Below are positions 1-8,584 of a DNA stretch of 58,806 nucleotides, piece after piece. Position 1 is the stretch's first letter; each line of letters starts with the position of its first letter. The DNA is taken from the NCBI RefSeq assembly GCF_000943545.1, contig NZ_JTHP01000039.1:1-58806 (forward strand), in the 5' to 3' direction. The notes under the pieces were generated by a model. That model was not told where the DNA came from, searched no databases, and saw only the letters and a program-made list of their open reading frames with translations. The stretch comes from Paenibacillus terrae. Lineage in GTDB: Bacteria; Bacillota; Bacilli; Paenibacillales; Paenibacillaceae. Position numbers and translations under genes: made by a program.

Positions 1-1
1 G

Positions 2-670
2 CATTTTGCTGCGTACAAGGGAAATCGCGCTGACGCGCCGGATGATTTGATTCCTCAATTTACATTGATCCGTGATGTGACGGATAGCCTCGGCATTCCT
101 AATATTGGAGCCGCAGGCTTTGAAGCGGATGATTGCATCGGTACGCTGGCACGCCACTATACGCAGAATGAGGACATGGACGTAATGATTCTCTCCGGAG
201 ATCATGATTTACTCCAATTGGTGGATGAGCGGACACGGGTTATTATTATGAAAAAAGGTCACGGCAATTATATGGTGTACACCCCGGAAACGTTACTGTC
301 TGAAAAAGGGCTCAAACCCCGCCAAGTTGTGGACCTCAAGGGCCTGATGGGGGATGCAAGCGACAATTACCCGGGAGTACGAGGCATTGGTGAAAAGACG
401 GCACTCAAGCTGGTACAGGAATATGACTCCATTGAAGGTATTCTGGAGAATCTGGATCAATTGACGCCGGCGGTGCGCAAAAAGATCGAGAGTGATCTGG
501 ATATGCTGCATTTGTCACGTAAGCTGGCAGAAATTCACTGTGGTGTACCTGTAGCATGCGCACTGGACAACTGTCTGCTGACACTGGATCATGTGCAAAT
601 TGTAGACAAGTTTGAGGAGCTTGAAATGAAAAGCTTGTGTACGTTAATGGGTGTGGCAACTGGATCATAA
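2..670 (+). CDS. 5'-3' exonuclease, DNA polymerase I N-terminal-like (5'-partial)
   Basis: The reading frame is open from base 2, so the gene starts left of the window and about 222 C-terminal codons are seen. The partial protein shows the hallmarks of the PolI-type 5' nuclease (YpcP/ExoIX) family: a YKGNRADAP segment, the acidic cluster FEADDCIGTLA, SGDHDLLQLV, and a helix-hairpin-helix region with LKGLMGDASDNYPGVRGIGEKTA. Such enzymes remove flaps and RNA primers during lagging-strand synthesis and repair. There is no polymerase domain after it, because the frame stops at 670, so this is a stand-alone exonuclease and not the start of polA. A hairpin terminator follows at 723-757. Confidence 0.9.
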   Translation, partial: HFAAYKGNRADAPDDLIPQFTLIRDVTDSLGIPNIGAAGFEADDCIGTLARHYTQNEDMDVMILSGDHDLLQLVDERTRVIIMKKGHGNYMVYTPETLLSEKGLKPRQVVDLKGLMGDASDNYPGVRGIGEKTALKLVQEYDSIEGILENLDQLTPAVRKKIESDLDMLHLSRKLAEIHCGVPVACALDNCLLTLDHVQIVDKFEELEMKSLCTLMGVATGS

Positions 671-722
671 CGAAGCCAGTTTGGCTTCACAGGTACAACC
701 CGGAGCTCGCATTACACATATG

Positions 723-757
723 AGGATGCTGGCGCTTGTGCGTTAGTGTCCTTTTTT
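723..757 (+). terminator. Intrinsic terminator after the exonuclease gene
   Basis: A 13-bp stem (723-735 with 740-752, several G-T wobble pairs) with a 4-base loop runs straight into six T residues. Confidence 0.75.
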
Positions 758-898
758 ATACACAGTTATGTCAAGGGAGATATATATTGTTGTGAAGGAT
801 TATATACAATTGGGATCAGGGGATTGACCTTGGACACGTTTCAGGCGAATATAGGATAGAGAGAACCGGATCATGACTGAGAGGGGACAACAGTAGCT

Positions 899-1777
899 AT
901 GACAGTATTGGGAGCAATTGAGGCAGGCGGTACCAAATTTGTATGTGGAATTGGCAACGAGCAGGGAGAGGTGCTGGAACGCGCGAGCTTTCCGACAGCC
1001 ACGCCAGCAGAAACGATGGCGAATGTCGTTGCATTTTTTGAAGGGAAGGGCATTGAAGCGCTGGGCGTAGGGTCGTTCGGGCCGATTGATCCTATCGAAG
1101 GCAGTGATACATATGGCTATATTACAACAACGCCAAAGCCGCATTGGGGCAATTATAACCTGATCGGCAAGCTGAAAGAGCATTTTGACGTACCTATGGG
1201 ATTTGACACGGATGTGAACGGTGCAGCATTGGGCGAGTCCATCTGGGGGGCGGCTAAGGGACTGGATAGCTGTCTCTATATTACGATAGGTACAGGTATC
1301 GGAGCGGGTGCTCTGGTCGGTGGAAAGCTGATTCATGGATTATCCCATCCTGAAATGGGCCACATCCTGGTGCGTCGTCATCCAGAAGATACTTATGAAG
1401 GGACATGTCCTTATCACGGAGATTGTCTAGAAGGGCTGGCTGCGGGTCCTGCACTTGAAAAAAGATGGAAGGTCAAAGGCCATGAGCTTTCTGTGGATCA
1501 CCCGGCATGGGAGATGGAAGCTTATTATTTGGCACAGGCTTTGATGAGCTATGTATTGATTCTTTCACCGCAAAAAATTATTATGGGCGGCGGAGTGATG
1601 AAGCAGGAGCAACTGTTCCCACTCGTTCGCGCCGAGCTTCAAAAACTGTTAAACGGATACGTACAGCATCCGAGTCTGACTACAGAAATTGATCAATATA
1701 TCGTGGCTCCAGGTTTGGGAGACAATGCCGGATTGTGCGGTGCTCTTGCCTTGGCAAAGGAAAAGCTGAACAAATGA
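899..1777 (+). CDS. ROK-family fructokinase
   Basis: 292-residue ROK kinase predicted to phosphorylate fructose to fructose 6-phosphate in the cytoplasm. The N-terminus LGAIEAGGTKFVCG is the ATP-binding phosphate-1 motif. The stretch GHILVRRHPEDTYEGTCPYHGDCLEGLA carries the His-Cys-His-Cys zinc ligands of the fructokinase (ScrK/GmuE) branch, and TIGTGIGAG is the second glycine-rich motif. Length matches the family. The start is supported by GAGGGG about 10 bases upstream. It stands alone between two terminators, so no operon partner shows whether it serves sucrose or mannoside use; other hexoses remain possible. Confidence 0.9.
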   Translation: MTVLGAIEAGGTKFVCGIGNEQGEVLERASFPTATPAETMANVVAFFEGKGIEALGVGSFGPIDPIEGSDTYGYITTTPKPHWGNYNLIGKLKEHFDVPMGFDTDVNGAALGESIWGAAKGLDSCLYITIGTGIGAGALVGGKLIHGLSHPEMGHILVRRHPEDTYEGTCPYHGDCLEGLAAGPALEKRWKVKGHELSVDHPAWEMEAYYLAQALMSYVLILSPQKIIMGGGVMKQEQLFPLVRAELQKLLNGYVQHPSLTTEIDQYIVAPGLGDNAGLCGALALAKEKLNK

Positions 1778-1849
1778 GAATTTCGGGTTGACGGCGATCC
1801 GAGGTACGGTTATCATATAGGCAACAGCATAGTACGGCTCAAAAAGGGA

Positions 1850-1888
1850 AGCACCTTTCTTGCAAATACGCGAGATAGGTGCTTTTTT
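1850..1888 (+). terminator. Intrinsic terminator after the fructokinase gene
   Basis: AGCACCT (1850-1856) pairs with AGGTGCT (1877-1883) around a 20-base loop and is followed by a run of T. Confidence 0.75.
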
Positions 1889-1942
1889 GCGTTTGGCGTT
1901 GTACCGGACTGTAACCCAATTATAAGCATGGAGGAAAAAAGC

Positions 1943-2956
1943 ATGGAAATTTTATTTTTAAACCGCTTGTCCAAACGGAATGAACAGGGCCATGAGCTAT
2001 TTGCCCAGGTATGGATTGGACAACATGATGGGGTATGGAGTGCAGGATGGAGCACACAACACAGCTTGGATGAAAGTACAGATGATCTTTGGTATGAGGG
2101 CAGCTTGTGGCAGGAGTTGCTGCATGTATACCGCCATGAGCTGGCGCTGAAGATGGCAGAGGGCTACAGACCCTTAATCCATGGTGTTTTTCATGAGCAG
2201 GAAGGGGCAGGGGCAGCAGGACGTGGGCAAACATTACAAAAGCTGTATTGCTATAGTGATTTGTTTCCGCGTGATGATGTGTATGAGCAATTGACGATGT
2301 GGAGGCGGCAAAAGGCGGCTGCCGAGCGAAAGGCACCTTATTTTATCGCTACCAACCGTCTGCTCCGGTTGATTAGCGTCTATCTTCCCCATACCGAGGA
2401 GGAGTTGCTGGAGCTGCCAGGAATGGGGCAAGGTAAAATATCTCAATATGGGCCAGAGCTACTGGCTATAACGACACAAAATGACCGGACTACGCCATTT
2501 CCGTTAAATTGGGTAACAGAGACGCTGGATGAGGAAGTTTTCTTATCATGGCTGTACAAGCAAAAAGAGACCCAGTATAAGCAGGAACTGAATAAATTCA
2601 GTCTGACAAAAACCATTATTGAAGGTATTTCAGATGGTCTTACATTGGAGCATATTGGACTGAAGGCGGGGTTACATCGTAGAGAAATGATTGAAGCAGT
2701 AGAGCATTTGGATCGAGATGGAATCGATATGGAAAAGCTGATCCGTCAGGAACTGGTGAACGTATCTGAGGAAGAGCAGACGGCGATCTGGTCTGCGTAT
2801 GAAGAACTGGGGGATGCGCTGCTCAAGCCCGTCATGCTGCGGGTATATGGTGAGGAACAGGCTGCGGAAACGGGGCTGGATCAAGTTTATGAGCGGCTGC
2901 GTCTGATTCGTATCCGTTTTCGCCATCAGGTAGCATCAGATCGACATGCGGGATAA
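1943..2956 (+). CDS. HRDC domain-containing protein
   Basis: 337 residues. The middle (about 125-185) contains an HRDC domain, recognisable from YEQLTMWRRQKAAAE, YFIATNRLL and EEELLELPGMGQGKISQYG, the nucleic-acid-binding module of RecQ helicases and RNase D. No helicase or nuclease motifs accompany it. The C-terminal third has a helix-turn-helix-like stretch (TKTIIEGISDGLTLEHIGLKAGL) similar to the one at the end of RecQ-type proteins. An ATG at 1928 is in frame, but GGAGGA lies between it and the ATG at 1943, so translation most likely begins at 1943. The biochemical role is unknown; DNA or RNA binding is inferred from the domain only. Confidence 0.75.
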   Translation: MEILFLNRLSKRNEQGHELFAQVWIGQHDGVWSAGWSTQHSLDESTDDLWYEGSLWQELLHVYRHELALKMAEGYRPLIHGVFHEQEGAGAAGRGQTLQKLYCYSDLFPRDDVYEQLTMWRRQKAAAERKAPYFIATNRLLRLISVYLPHTEEELLELPGMGQGKISQYGPELLAITTQNDRTTPFPLNWVTETLDEEVFLSWLYKQKETQYKQELNKFSLTKTIIEGISDGLTLEHIGLKAGLHRREMIEAVEHLDRDGIDMEKLIRQELVNVSEEEQTAIWSAYEELGDALLKPVMLRVYGEEQAAETGLDQVYERLRLIRIRFRHQVASDRHAG

Positions 2957-2984
2957 CATAGCGCAAATATAAAAATAATCAAAC

Positions 2985-3035
2985 AAAAAAAGCAGCAGCT
3001 ATATCCTGTGAGGATACGGCTGCCGCTGATTCTTT
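2985..3035. terminator. Bidirectional terminator between the HRDC gene and corA
   Basis: A 17-base imperfect stem (2991-3007 with 3011-3027, three non-Watson-Crick positions) has an A-rich left flank, giving a T-run on the minus strand, and a shorter T-rich right flank. It serves the two convergent genes. Confidence 0.7.
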
Positions 3036-3971
3036 TCAAACCCAATCCTTCTTACGGAAAATACAGAACATGCTAACCCCCAGCGCCACCATAATACCAA
3101 TGACGACAAAATAACCATAACGCGTATGAAGCTCAGGCATATTATCAAAGTTCATACCATAAATTCCGGTAATAACAGTCAACGGCATAAACACGGTTGT
3201 AATCGCTGTAAACACGCGCATGATTTCATTCGCACGGTTAGCGATACTGGATTGATAAGCTTCTCGAAGGTTACCCATTAGATCGCGGTAAGTTTCGAAA
3301 GTCTCCGAAATTTTCACGGCATTTTCATAAATGTCGCTGAAATATTTTTGCAATTGATCGTCAATCAGTCGTAAATCTCGTTTGTTCAACGTATTGATGA
3401 CTTCTTTTTGTGGACCAAGCACTTTTTTCAGCCACAGAATCTCACTGCGTAAGCCGATAATTTCATTCAAATGCGATTTTTTCGTATGCATCAGAATGTC
3501 TTCTTCCAGCTTTTCAATGCGAACCTCAATCCGGTCACCAACCAGAAAATAGTTGTCAACGATCAAATCGATCAACAGATACATAAAACGGTCAGGTTGG
3601 CTGACCTCCTGCTCCCATAGCATAGGCTTGAGGGTGCGTAGCTCATTGATTTTCTGCTTCGTCACCGTAATGATAAAATGGCGTCCTAGGAAAATGTTCA
3701 AAGCACGTAAAAATATTTCTTCATCATCAAAACGAATGCTGTTTACAACGATAAAATAATGGCTCTCGTAAATTTCAATCTTTGGACGCTGTTCTTCTTC
3801 ACTCAAACAGTCCTCTACCGCGAGATCATGCATGGAGAACAAAGGTTGGAGCACTGCCAGATCATCAACATCGGCATCAATCCAATAAAAGCCTTCTGCT
3901 GGCGGAGTAAGCGCCATTTCAATTTCTTCGACAGGGGTAAAAACCCCGTTGTTTACCAAACGGATTTTCAT
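3036..3971 (-). CDS. corA: CorA magnesium/cobalt transporter
   Basis: 311-residue CorA-family divalent cation channel of the inner membrane. The long N-terminal cytoplasmic region and helix are followed by two C-terminal transmembrane segments. The signature GMN is present as IYGMNFDNMPE at the end of the first membrane helix, and the second helix ends in positively charged residues. The start at 3971 is preferred over a GTG nine bases upstream, because AAGGAG sits 8 bases before the ATG and overlaps the GTG. Its leader is unusually structured: a riboswitch-like fold at 4034-4138 and a perfect 10-bp inverted repeat that covers the ribosome binding site, suggesting control of translation initiation. 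Confidence 0.93.
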   Translation of the reverse strand: MKIRLVNNGVFTPVEEIEMALTPPAEGFYWIDADVDDLAVLQPLFSMHDLAVEDCLSEEEQRPKIEIYESHYFIVVNSIRFDDEEIFLRALNIFLGRHFIITVTKQKINELRTLKPMLWEQEVSQPDRFMYLLIDLIVDNYFLVGDRIEVRIEKLEEDILMHTKKSHLNEIIGLRSEILWLKKVLGPQKEVINTLNKRDLRLIDDQLQKYFSDIYENAVKISETFETYRDLMGNLREAYQSSIANRANEIMRVFTAITTVFMPLTVITGIYGMNFDNMPELHTRYGYFVVIGIMVALGVSMFCIFRKKDWV

Positions 3972-3980
3972 ATATGTCAC

Positions 3981-4029
3981 TCCTTATGCTCCGTCGTAAC
4001 GGAAAATACGTGTATCTCAAGCATAAGGA
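3981..4029 (-). promoter_or_regulatory. Shine-Dalgarno sequestering hairpin of corA
   Basis: On the minus strand AGCATAAGGA (3990-3981), which contains the corA ribosome binding site, is exactly complementary to TCCTTATGCT (4029-4020). The 10-bp stem would hide the site. The upstream arm lies directly next to the end of the structured leader at 4034, the layout of a translational riboswitch expression platform. Confidence 0.6.
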
Positions 4030-4033
4030 ATGG

Positions 4034-4138
4034 ACTCAGTTAGCCAGTTAGCCGGATCGGGTAAGCGGCATCCCATCAAAAGCCAGAGGCTTTTGGAGCA
4101 TGCAGAGCCTGGCGTCCCGTCTTTCGGCAAGCTGAAGT
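4034..4138 (-). ncRNA. Structured leader RNA of corA, riboswitch candidate (c-di-AMP ydaO-like?)
   Basis: On the minus strand the ends pair in a long helix (4138-4126 with 4045-4034, interrupted by single-base bulges). Inside are a perfect AAAAGCC/GGCTTTT hairpin, a GGGAT...CCC hairpin and the string CCCGATCCGGCTAACTGG. The order TTGCCGAA, hairpin, GGGAT-N-CCCGA, GCTAACT resembles what I remember of ydaO/yuaA c-di-AMP aptamers, but I could not align it to a model. The M-box consensus was not found. The existence of a structured control element is better supported than its ligand. Confidence 0.45.
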
Positions 4139-4526
4139 CATTCCTATGCTGTTGTTCAGGGATCGCCGCCTATTCGGACTCGGGTCGCCTTCCATTCCGG
4201 ATTCACCTCACAAATGTTCTTTTTTAGGTTGCCACAGTATCGCAGAAAGCACTCTAAATCTGCACCACTGCTTTATATTTTCGGCCTATAGCACTTGTAT
4301 AGTATAACGCTCGGCCTACAGCCTTTCAAGCGCAAAATCATGGGCTAAATCAACAGTAGTGACAAGAGCTTCGACGATAGGGTAATGTATGATTTAACAT
4401 ATGGAAATATAAGACGAAGTGTGAATGCAGGGCACAAAATTACAAGTCTCATCTTGACGAAGCCCAGCGGATGCATTAAAGTGAACAACAAGAACTTTTT
4501 ATGAACCCAAAATGAATATAGCGAAA

Positions 4527-4655
4527 TCTTATCAAGAGCAGGTGGAGGGACTAGCCCGATGATACCCGGCAACCGGCGATTTTAATCGCACGGTGCTAAT
4601 TCTTGCAGGACGCGCGCTTTTTACAAAGAGCGATGCCCTGACAGATGAGAGAGGC
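4527..4655 (+). ncRNA. SAM-I (S-box) riboswitch
   Basis: The S-box core is easy to read: CTTATCAAGAGCAGGTGGAGG, the GATGATACCCGGCAACC kink-turn/pseudoknot region, ACGGTGCTAATTC, a hairpin, and the closing ACAGATGAGAGAGGCGC. It precedes a strong terminator at 4674-4706 and then metA. High S-adenosylmethionine should favour the terminator and shut off metA and probably metI-metC downstream. Confidence 0.95.
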
Positions 4656-4673
4656 GCATATGGATACAAATAT

Positions 4674-4706
4674 GACCTTTCTCGTAACCGAGGAAGGTCT
4701 TTTTAT
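4674..4706 (+). terminator. Riboswitch-controlled terminator in the metA leader
   Basis: GACCTTTCTCG (4674-4684) pairs with CGAGGAAGGTC (4689-4699), with one wobble and a TAAC loop, and is followed by TTTTTATT. It is placed 18 bases after the S-box core and 70 bases before metA. Confidence 0.9.
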
Positions 4707-4772
4707 TATATGCCCGGCATCTCAACATGACGATTTTCGCAAAAAACTTCACCGAACAAGGAGTGAGTTTAC

Positions 4773-5690
4773 ATGCCGATTAAAATTCCGGATACACTAC
4801 CTGCCAAGGAAGTGCTGGAGGGCGAAAATATTTTCGTAATGGATGAAAGCCTGGCCTATCATCAGGATATTCGTCCGTTGCGCATCGCCATTTTGAATTT
4901 GATGCCTACCAAAGAGACAACGGAAACCCAACTGTTGCGTCTGGTCGGCAATACTCCGCTTCAAGTGGACGTTACGCTGGTGCACATGAAGTCGCATGTA
5001 TCTAAAAATACATCGCAGAAATATTTGAACATGTTTTATAAAACCTTTGACGAGATCAGAAACAGCCGTTTTGACGGTATGGTTATTACGGGAGCACCTG
5101 TTGAACAGCTTGAGTTTGAAGATGTGAACTACTGGGAGGAAATCCGGCAAATTTTTGAATGGACGAAAACCAATGTAACTTCGACCATGCATATCTGTTG
5201 GGCCTCACAGGCGGGTCTGTACCATCATTTCGATGTTCCTAAATACGGACTTGATTACAAATGCTTTGGCGTGTTTTCACATAGCGTTATTAAACCTAAA
5301 GTGAAGTTGCTACGCGGTTTTGATGAATTGTTTTATGCACCTCATTCCCGGCATACAGAGGTTCGGCGCGAAGATATTGAGCATATTGCCGAACTGGAGC
5401 TTTTATCCGAATCTGAGGAAGCCGGAGTGTATCTGGTAGCTACGCGTGATGGCAAACAAATCTTTGTGACTGGGCATTCCGAATACGATCCGCTTTCCCT
5501 GAAATGGGAATATGATCGTGATGTCGCCAAGGGGATGGATATTGAAGTACCGAAAAATTATTTTCCCAACAATGACCCTGAGCGTACACCGCCCTCAACC
5601 TGGCGTGCGCATGCCAATTTATTATTTTCAAATTGGCTCAACTACTATGTATACCAAGAAACCCCTTTCGATATCGGGCCCCAGATTTAA
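4773..5690 (+). CDS. metA: Homoserine O-acyltransferase MetA (acetyl-CoA type)
   Basis: 305 residues. It activates homoserine for methionine synthesis in the cytoplasm. The catalytic Cys142 ([10 protein letters not shown]) and His235/Glu237 (TGHSEYD) are at canonical positions. Residue 111 is Glu (TGAPVE). In this family Glu at 111 marks acetyl-CoA use and Gly marks succinyl-CoA use, so the enzyme is best read as homoserine O-acetyltransferase despite common 'succinyltransferase' labels. The ATG has AAGGAGTGAG just upstream. It is preceded by the SAM riboswitch and followed after 124 bases by metI and metC. Confidence 0.95.
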   Translation: MPIKIPDTLPAKEVLEGENIFVMDESLAYHQDIRPLRIAILNLMPTKETTETQLLRLVGNTPLQVDVTLVHMKSHVSKNTSQKYLNMFYKTFDEIRNSRFDGMVITGAPVEQLEFEDVNYWEEIRQIFEWTKTNVTSTMHICWASQAGLYHHFDVPKYGLDYKCFGVFSHSVIKPKVKLLRGFDELFYAPHSRHTEVRREDIEHIAELELLSESEEAGVYLVATRDGKQIFVTGHSEYDPLSLKWEYDRDVAKGMDIEVPKNYFPNNDPERTPPSTWRAHANLLFSNWLNYYVYQETPFDIGPQI

Positions 5691-5814
5691 AATGGGGCTT
5701 AACGTTTATATCTACGCAGTACCACCTTGCAGCAGCGCAGCAGTATAGATATGATAATCCAATTTTGCAGCATATGTTACAGCACCTATTATGGAAGTGA
5801 ACAGGAGGATTCAT

Positions 5815-6999
5815 ATGAGTGAGAAACAGTGGAAAATCGAAAGCAGGTTAGCACAGATTGGTTCAATCGAAGAACCGGTAACCGGAGCAGTGAATTTTCC
5901 GATTTATCAATCTACGGCGTTTCGCCATCCCCGTTTGGGTCAAAGCACAGGATTTGATTACATTCGGACGATCAATCCGACACGTAAGGTACTGGAAGAG
6001 GCGTCCGCTACACTGGAATCCGGTGATGCAGGCTTTGCATGCAGTTCAGGTATGGCGGCGCTGCAAACGGTATTTGCCCTGTTTGGACAAGGAGATCATC
6101 TGATTGTATCGCTGGATCTGTATGGAGGCACGTATCGTTTGCTGGAACGTATTTTATCCAGATTCGGCGTGACGGCAAGCTATGTGGATACGAACGATCT
6201 TGAAGCCATCGAGCAGTCATGTCGACCGAATACCAAAGCGGTATTCATTGAAACGCCTACGAATCCATTAATGATGATTACGGATATTCGCGCTGTAGCC
6301 GAATGGGCGTCACAACGTCAGTTGCTTACTATTGTAGATAATACGCTGTTAACACCGTATTTCCAGCGTCCATTGGAGCTGGGTGCCGATATTGTGGTAC
6401 ATAGCGCAACCAAGTATCTGGGCGGACACAATGATGTGCTGGCAGGCTTGATCGTAACCAAGGGTAAGGAGCTATCAGCCGAAATTTCCTTCCTTCATAA
6501 TTCCATTGGTGCTGTACTTTCTCCGAGCGATAGCTACCAGTTGATGAAGGGCATGAAAACATTGGCGCTGCGTATGGATCGGCATGAGCACAATGCGACG
6601 GTGCTGGCCAATTATCTGCTGACGCATCCGGCGGTGGCAGAAGTGTTTTATCCAGGGCTTGAGGGTCACCCAGGGCGTGAGATTCAAAACAAACAATCCA
6701 GCGGCAACACAGGTATTTTCTCTTTTAAAGTAAAAGATGCCCGTTATGTGGAGCCATTGCTTCGAAACATTAAGCTTATTGCTTTTGCAGAAAGTCTGGG
6801 CGGCGTGGAATCGTTAATGACTTATCCTGCTGTGCAGACACATGCCGATATACCGGCTGAGATTCGGGATGCAGTGGGAGTAGATGATCGGTTGCTGCGC
6901 TTCTCCGTCGGCATTGAACATACGGATGATTTAATTGAAGATTTGCGTTCAGCGTTGGAGGCGGCACGTCAGGAAATCGAAGGAGGGGAACAGCAATGA
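5815..6999 (+). CDS. metI: Cystathionine gamma-synthase / O-acetylhomoserine thiolyase MetI
   Basis: 394-residue Cys/Met-metabolism PLP enzyme. It should condense O-acetylhomoserine with cysteine to cystathionine, and MetI homologues also accept sulfide. The PLP lysine is in HSATKYLGGHNDV, with YGGTYRLLER and ETPTNPLMMI as further family blocks. An in-frame ATG at 5791 exists, but AGGAGG lies between it and the ATG at 5815, which fixes the start. Its last bases overlap the metC start in an ATGA, so the two are translationally coupled. Substrate preference between gamma-synthase and thiolyase cannot be settled from sequence, but pairing with metC favours the transsulfuration route. Confidence 0.92.
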   Translation: MSEKQWKIESRLAQIGSIEEPVTGAVNFPIYQSTAFRHPRLGQSTGFDYIRTINPTRKVLEEASATLESGDAGFACSSGMAALQTVFALFGQGDHLIVSLDLYGGTYRLLERILSRFGVTASYVDTNDLEAIEQSCRPNTKAVFIETPTNPLMMITDIRAVAEWASQRQLLTIVDNTLLTPYFQRPLELGADIVVHSATKYLGGHNDVLAGLIVTKGKELSAEISFLHNSIGAVLSPSDSYQLMKGMKTLALRMDRHEHNATVLANYLLTHPAVAEVFYPGLEGHPGREIQNKQSSGNTGIFSFKVKDARYVEPLLRNIKLIAFAESLGGVESLMTYPAVQTHADIPAEIRDAVGVDDRLLRFSVGIEHTDDLIEDLRSALEAARQEIEGGEQQ

Positions 7000-8174
7000 T
7001 TGAGGGCGTGCGGAAAATCGGGCAAGAGTCGGAAAAAGAACGGAAATTTGCTACCAAGCTGCTACATTTTGGCTCTGAAATCGATAGTGTTACGGGTGCG
7101 TCGAGCGTACCGATTTATCAGGCGTCCACCTTTCATCATCACGATATTTTCAATCCTCCGCTGCATGACTACAGCCGTTCCGGCAACCCGACACGGCAAG
7201 CTTTGGAGGACTATATCGCCTTACTGGAAGGCGGGGCCAGAGGTTTTGCCTTTGCATCGGGCATGGCGGCCATCTCCAGTACGTTTATGCTGTTGTCCGC
7301 TGGGGACCATGTCATTGTTTCGGAGGATGTATATGGAGGGACCTACCGCCTGCTGACTTCGATTTTAAAACGGATGAATATTGAAACCACCTTCGTCGAT
7401 ATGACAGACATCAACCTTGTGAAAGAAGCATTGCAGGAAAATACGAAGGCAGTTTACATGGAAACACCCTCCAATCCAACCCTCAAAATCACTGATGTGG
7501 CAGGGGTAACAGCTTGGGCACAGGATAAAGGGCTGCTGACGCTGCTGGATAACACCTTTATGACGCCATATTATCAACGTCCAATCGAGCAAGGTGTCGA
7601 TATCGTGTTGCACAGTGCAACCAAATTTCTCGGCGGCCACAGCGATGTATTGGCAGGTCTTGCGGTAGCACGTACGGAGTCGTTGGGCAGACAAATCAAG
7701 CAGCTTCAAAATGGGCTTGGAACCGTATTGGCCCCACAGGAGTCGTGGTTGCTTATGCGCGGGATGAAGACACTGGAAGCACGTATGGCTCACAGCGAAA
7801 AGAGTGCAGCGAAGCTTGCCAATTGGCTGAACGAGCGAAGTGACATTGAGGCGGTATACTATCCGGGTCTGGAAAATCATCCGGGGCGTGCCGTACATGA
7901 GAGCCAATCCAGTGGATACGGTGCGGTTATCTCGTTTGATGTAGGCTCCGGTGAGCGTGCAAAAGAGGTACTCAATCGCATACAAATTCCGATTGTGGCG
8001 GTAAGTCTGGGAGCTGTGGAAAGTATCTTGTCGTATCCGGCGATGATGTCACATGCGGCAATGCCACACAGTGTACGTCTGGAGCGGGGAATCACGGACG
8101 GTCTGCTACGTTTCTCCGTAGGTCTGGAGGATATTGACGATCTGATCAATGATCTGAACGAGGCTCTTCGCTAA
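6996..8174 (+). CDS. metC: Cystathionine beta-lyase MetC
   Basis: 392-residue PLP enzyme of the same fold as its neighbour. It is predicted to split cystathionine to homocysteine, pyruvate and ammonia. The PLP lysine lies in HSATKFLGGHSDV, with YSRSGNPTRQALE, YGGTYRLL and ETPSNPTLKI as conserved blocks. The start codon overlaps the metI stop (ATGA at 6996-6999), and GGAGGGGAACAG lies just upstream. A 14-bp hairpin follows. Acting after MetI it completes the transsulfuration steps, leaving homocysteine for a methionine synthase encoded elsewhere. Confidence 0.92.
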   Translation: MIEGVRKIGQESEKERKFATKLLHFGSEIDSVTGASSVPIYQASTFHHHDIFNPPLHDYSRSGNPTRQALEDYIALLEGGARGFAFASGMAAISSTFMLLSAGDHVIVSEDVYGGTYRLLTSILKRMNIETTFVDMTDINLVKEALQENTKAVYMETPSNPTLKITDVAGVTAWAQDKGLLTLLDNTFMTPYYQRPIEQGVDIVLHSATKFLGGHSDVLAGLAVARTESLGRQIKQLQNGLGTVLAPQESWLLMRGMKTLEARMAHSEKSAAKLANWLNERSDIEAVYYPGLENHPGRAVHESQSSGYGAVISFDVGSGERAKEVLNRIQIPIVAVSLGAVESILSYPAMMSHAAMPHSVRLERGITDGLLRFSVGLEDIDDLINDLNEALR

Positions 8175-8210
8175 AACAAAAACACGGCATAATAAACATA
8201 AAATCTAAAA

Positions 8211-8250
8211 AAGCAGCAAGCTTCTGTGTAGTGGGAAGCTTGCTGCTTTG
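8211..8250 (+). terminator. Terminator-like hairpin after metC
   Basis: AAGCAGCAAGCTTC (8211-8224) pairs perfectly with GAAGCTTGCTGCTT (8235-8248). The T-tract is short (TTGTGT), so termination may be partial. The remaining stretch to mqnC (8251-8584) holds no gene or clear site that I can recognise. Confidence 0.65.
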
Positions 8251-8584
8251 TGTAAGCGCGACATGTCGGAGGACAATATGAACGGTGTTGCACAACCCCA
8301 TTCTCCCTTTCCATGGGACAATGTACCGTAGAATTATTGCTTGTTCGTCGCATCATATCGCCTGGGTAGAAAGCAGAAAGAAACGGGAATAAGTATGGTT
8401 CCTTACCTAAAGATATGTTAGTATTATCATTAGGTTTTACTATGCTATATAGCACAGACAAATACAAAGCCAGACATGAACACATATAATACGACAGGGT
8501 TCGAACGCAGGTTTGTGGAATCATTCTCGTTCATAAGTCCTGTCTTTCATTTCGTCCCCCTGTGAAAGCGAAGGAGGATACACC

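Noticed and set aside
4034..4138. M-box magnesium riboswitch upstream of corA
   Set aside because: The conserved GTTAGGTGAGGCTCC and GACGCCAATGGGTCAACAG blocks are absent; another structured element fits better.
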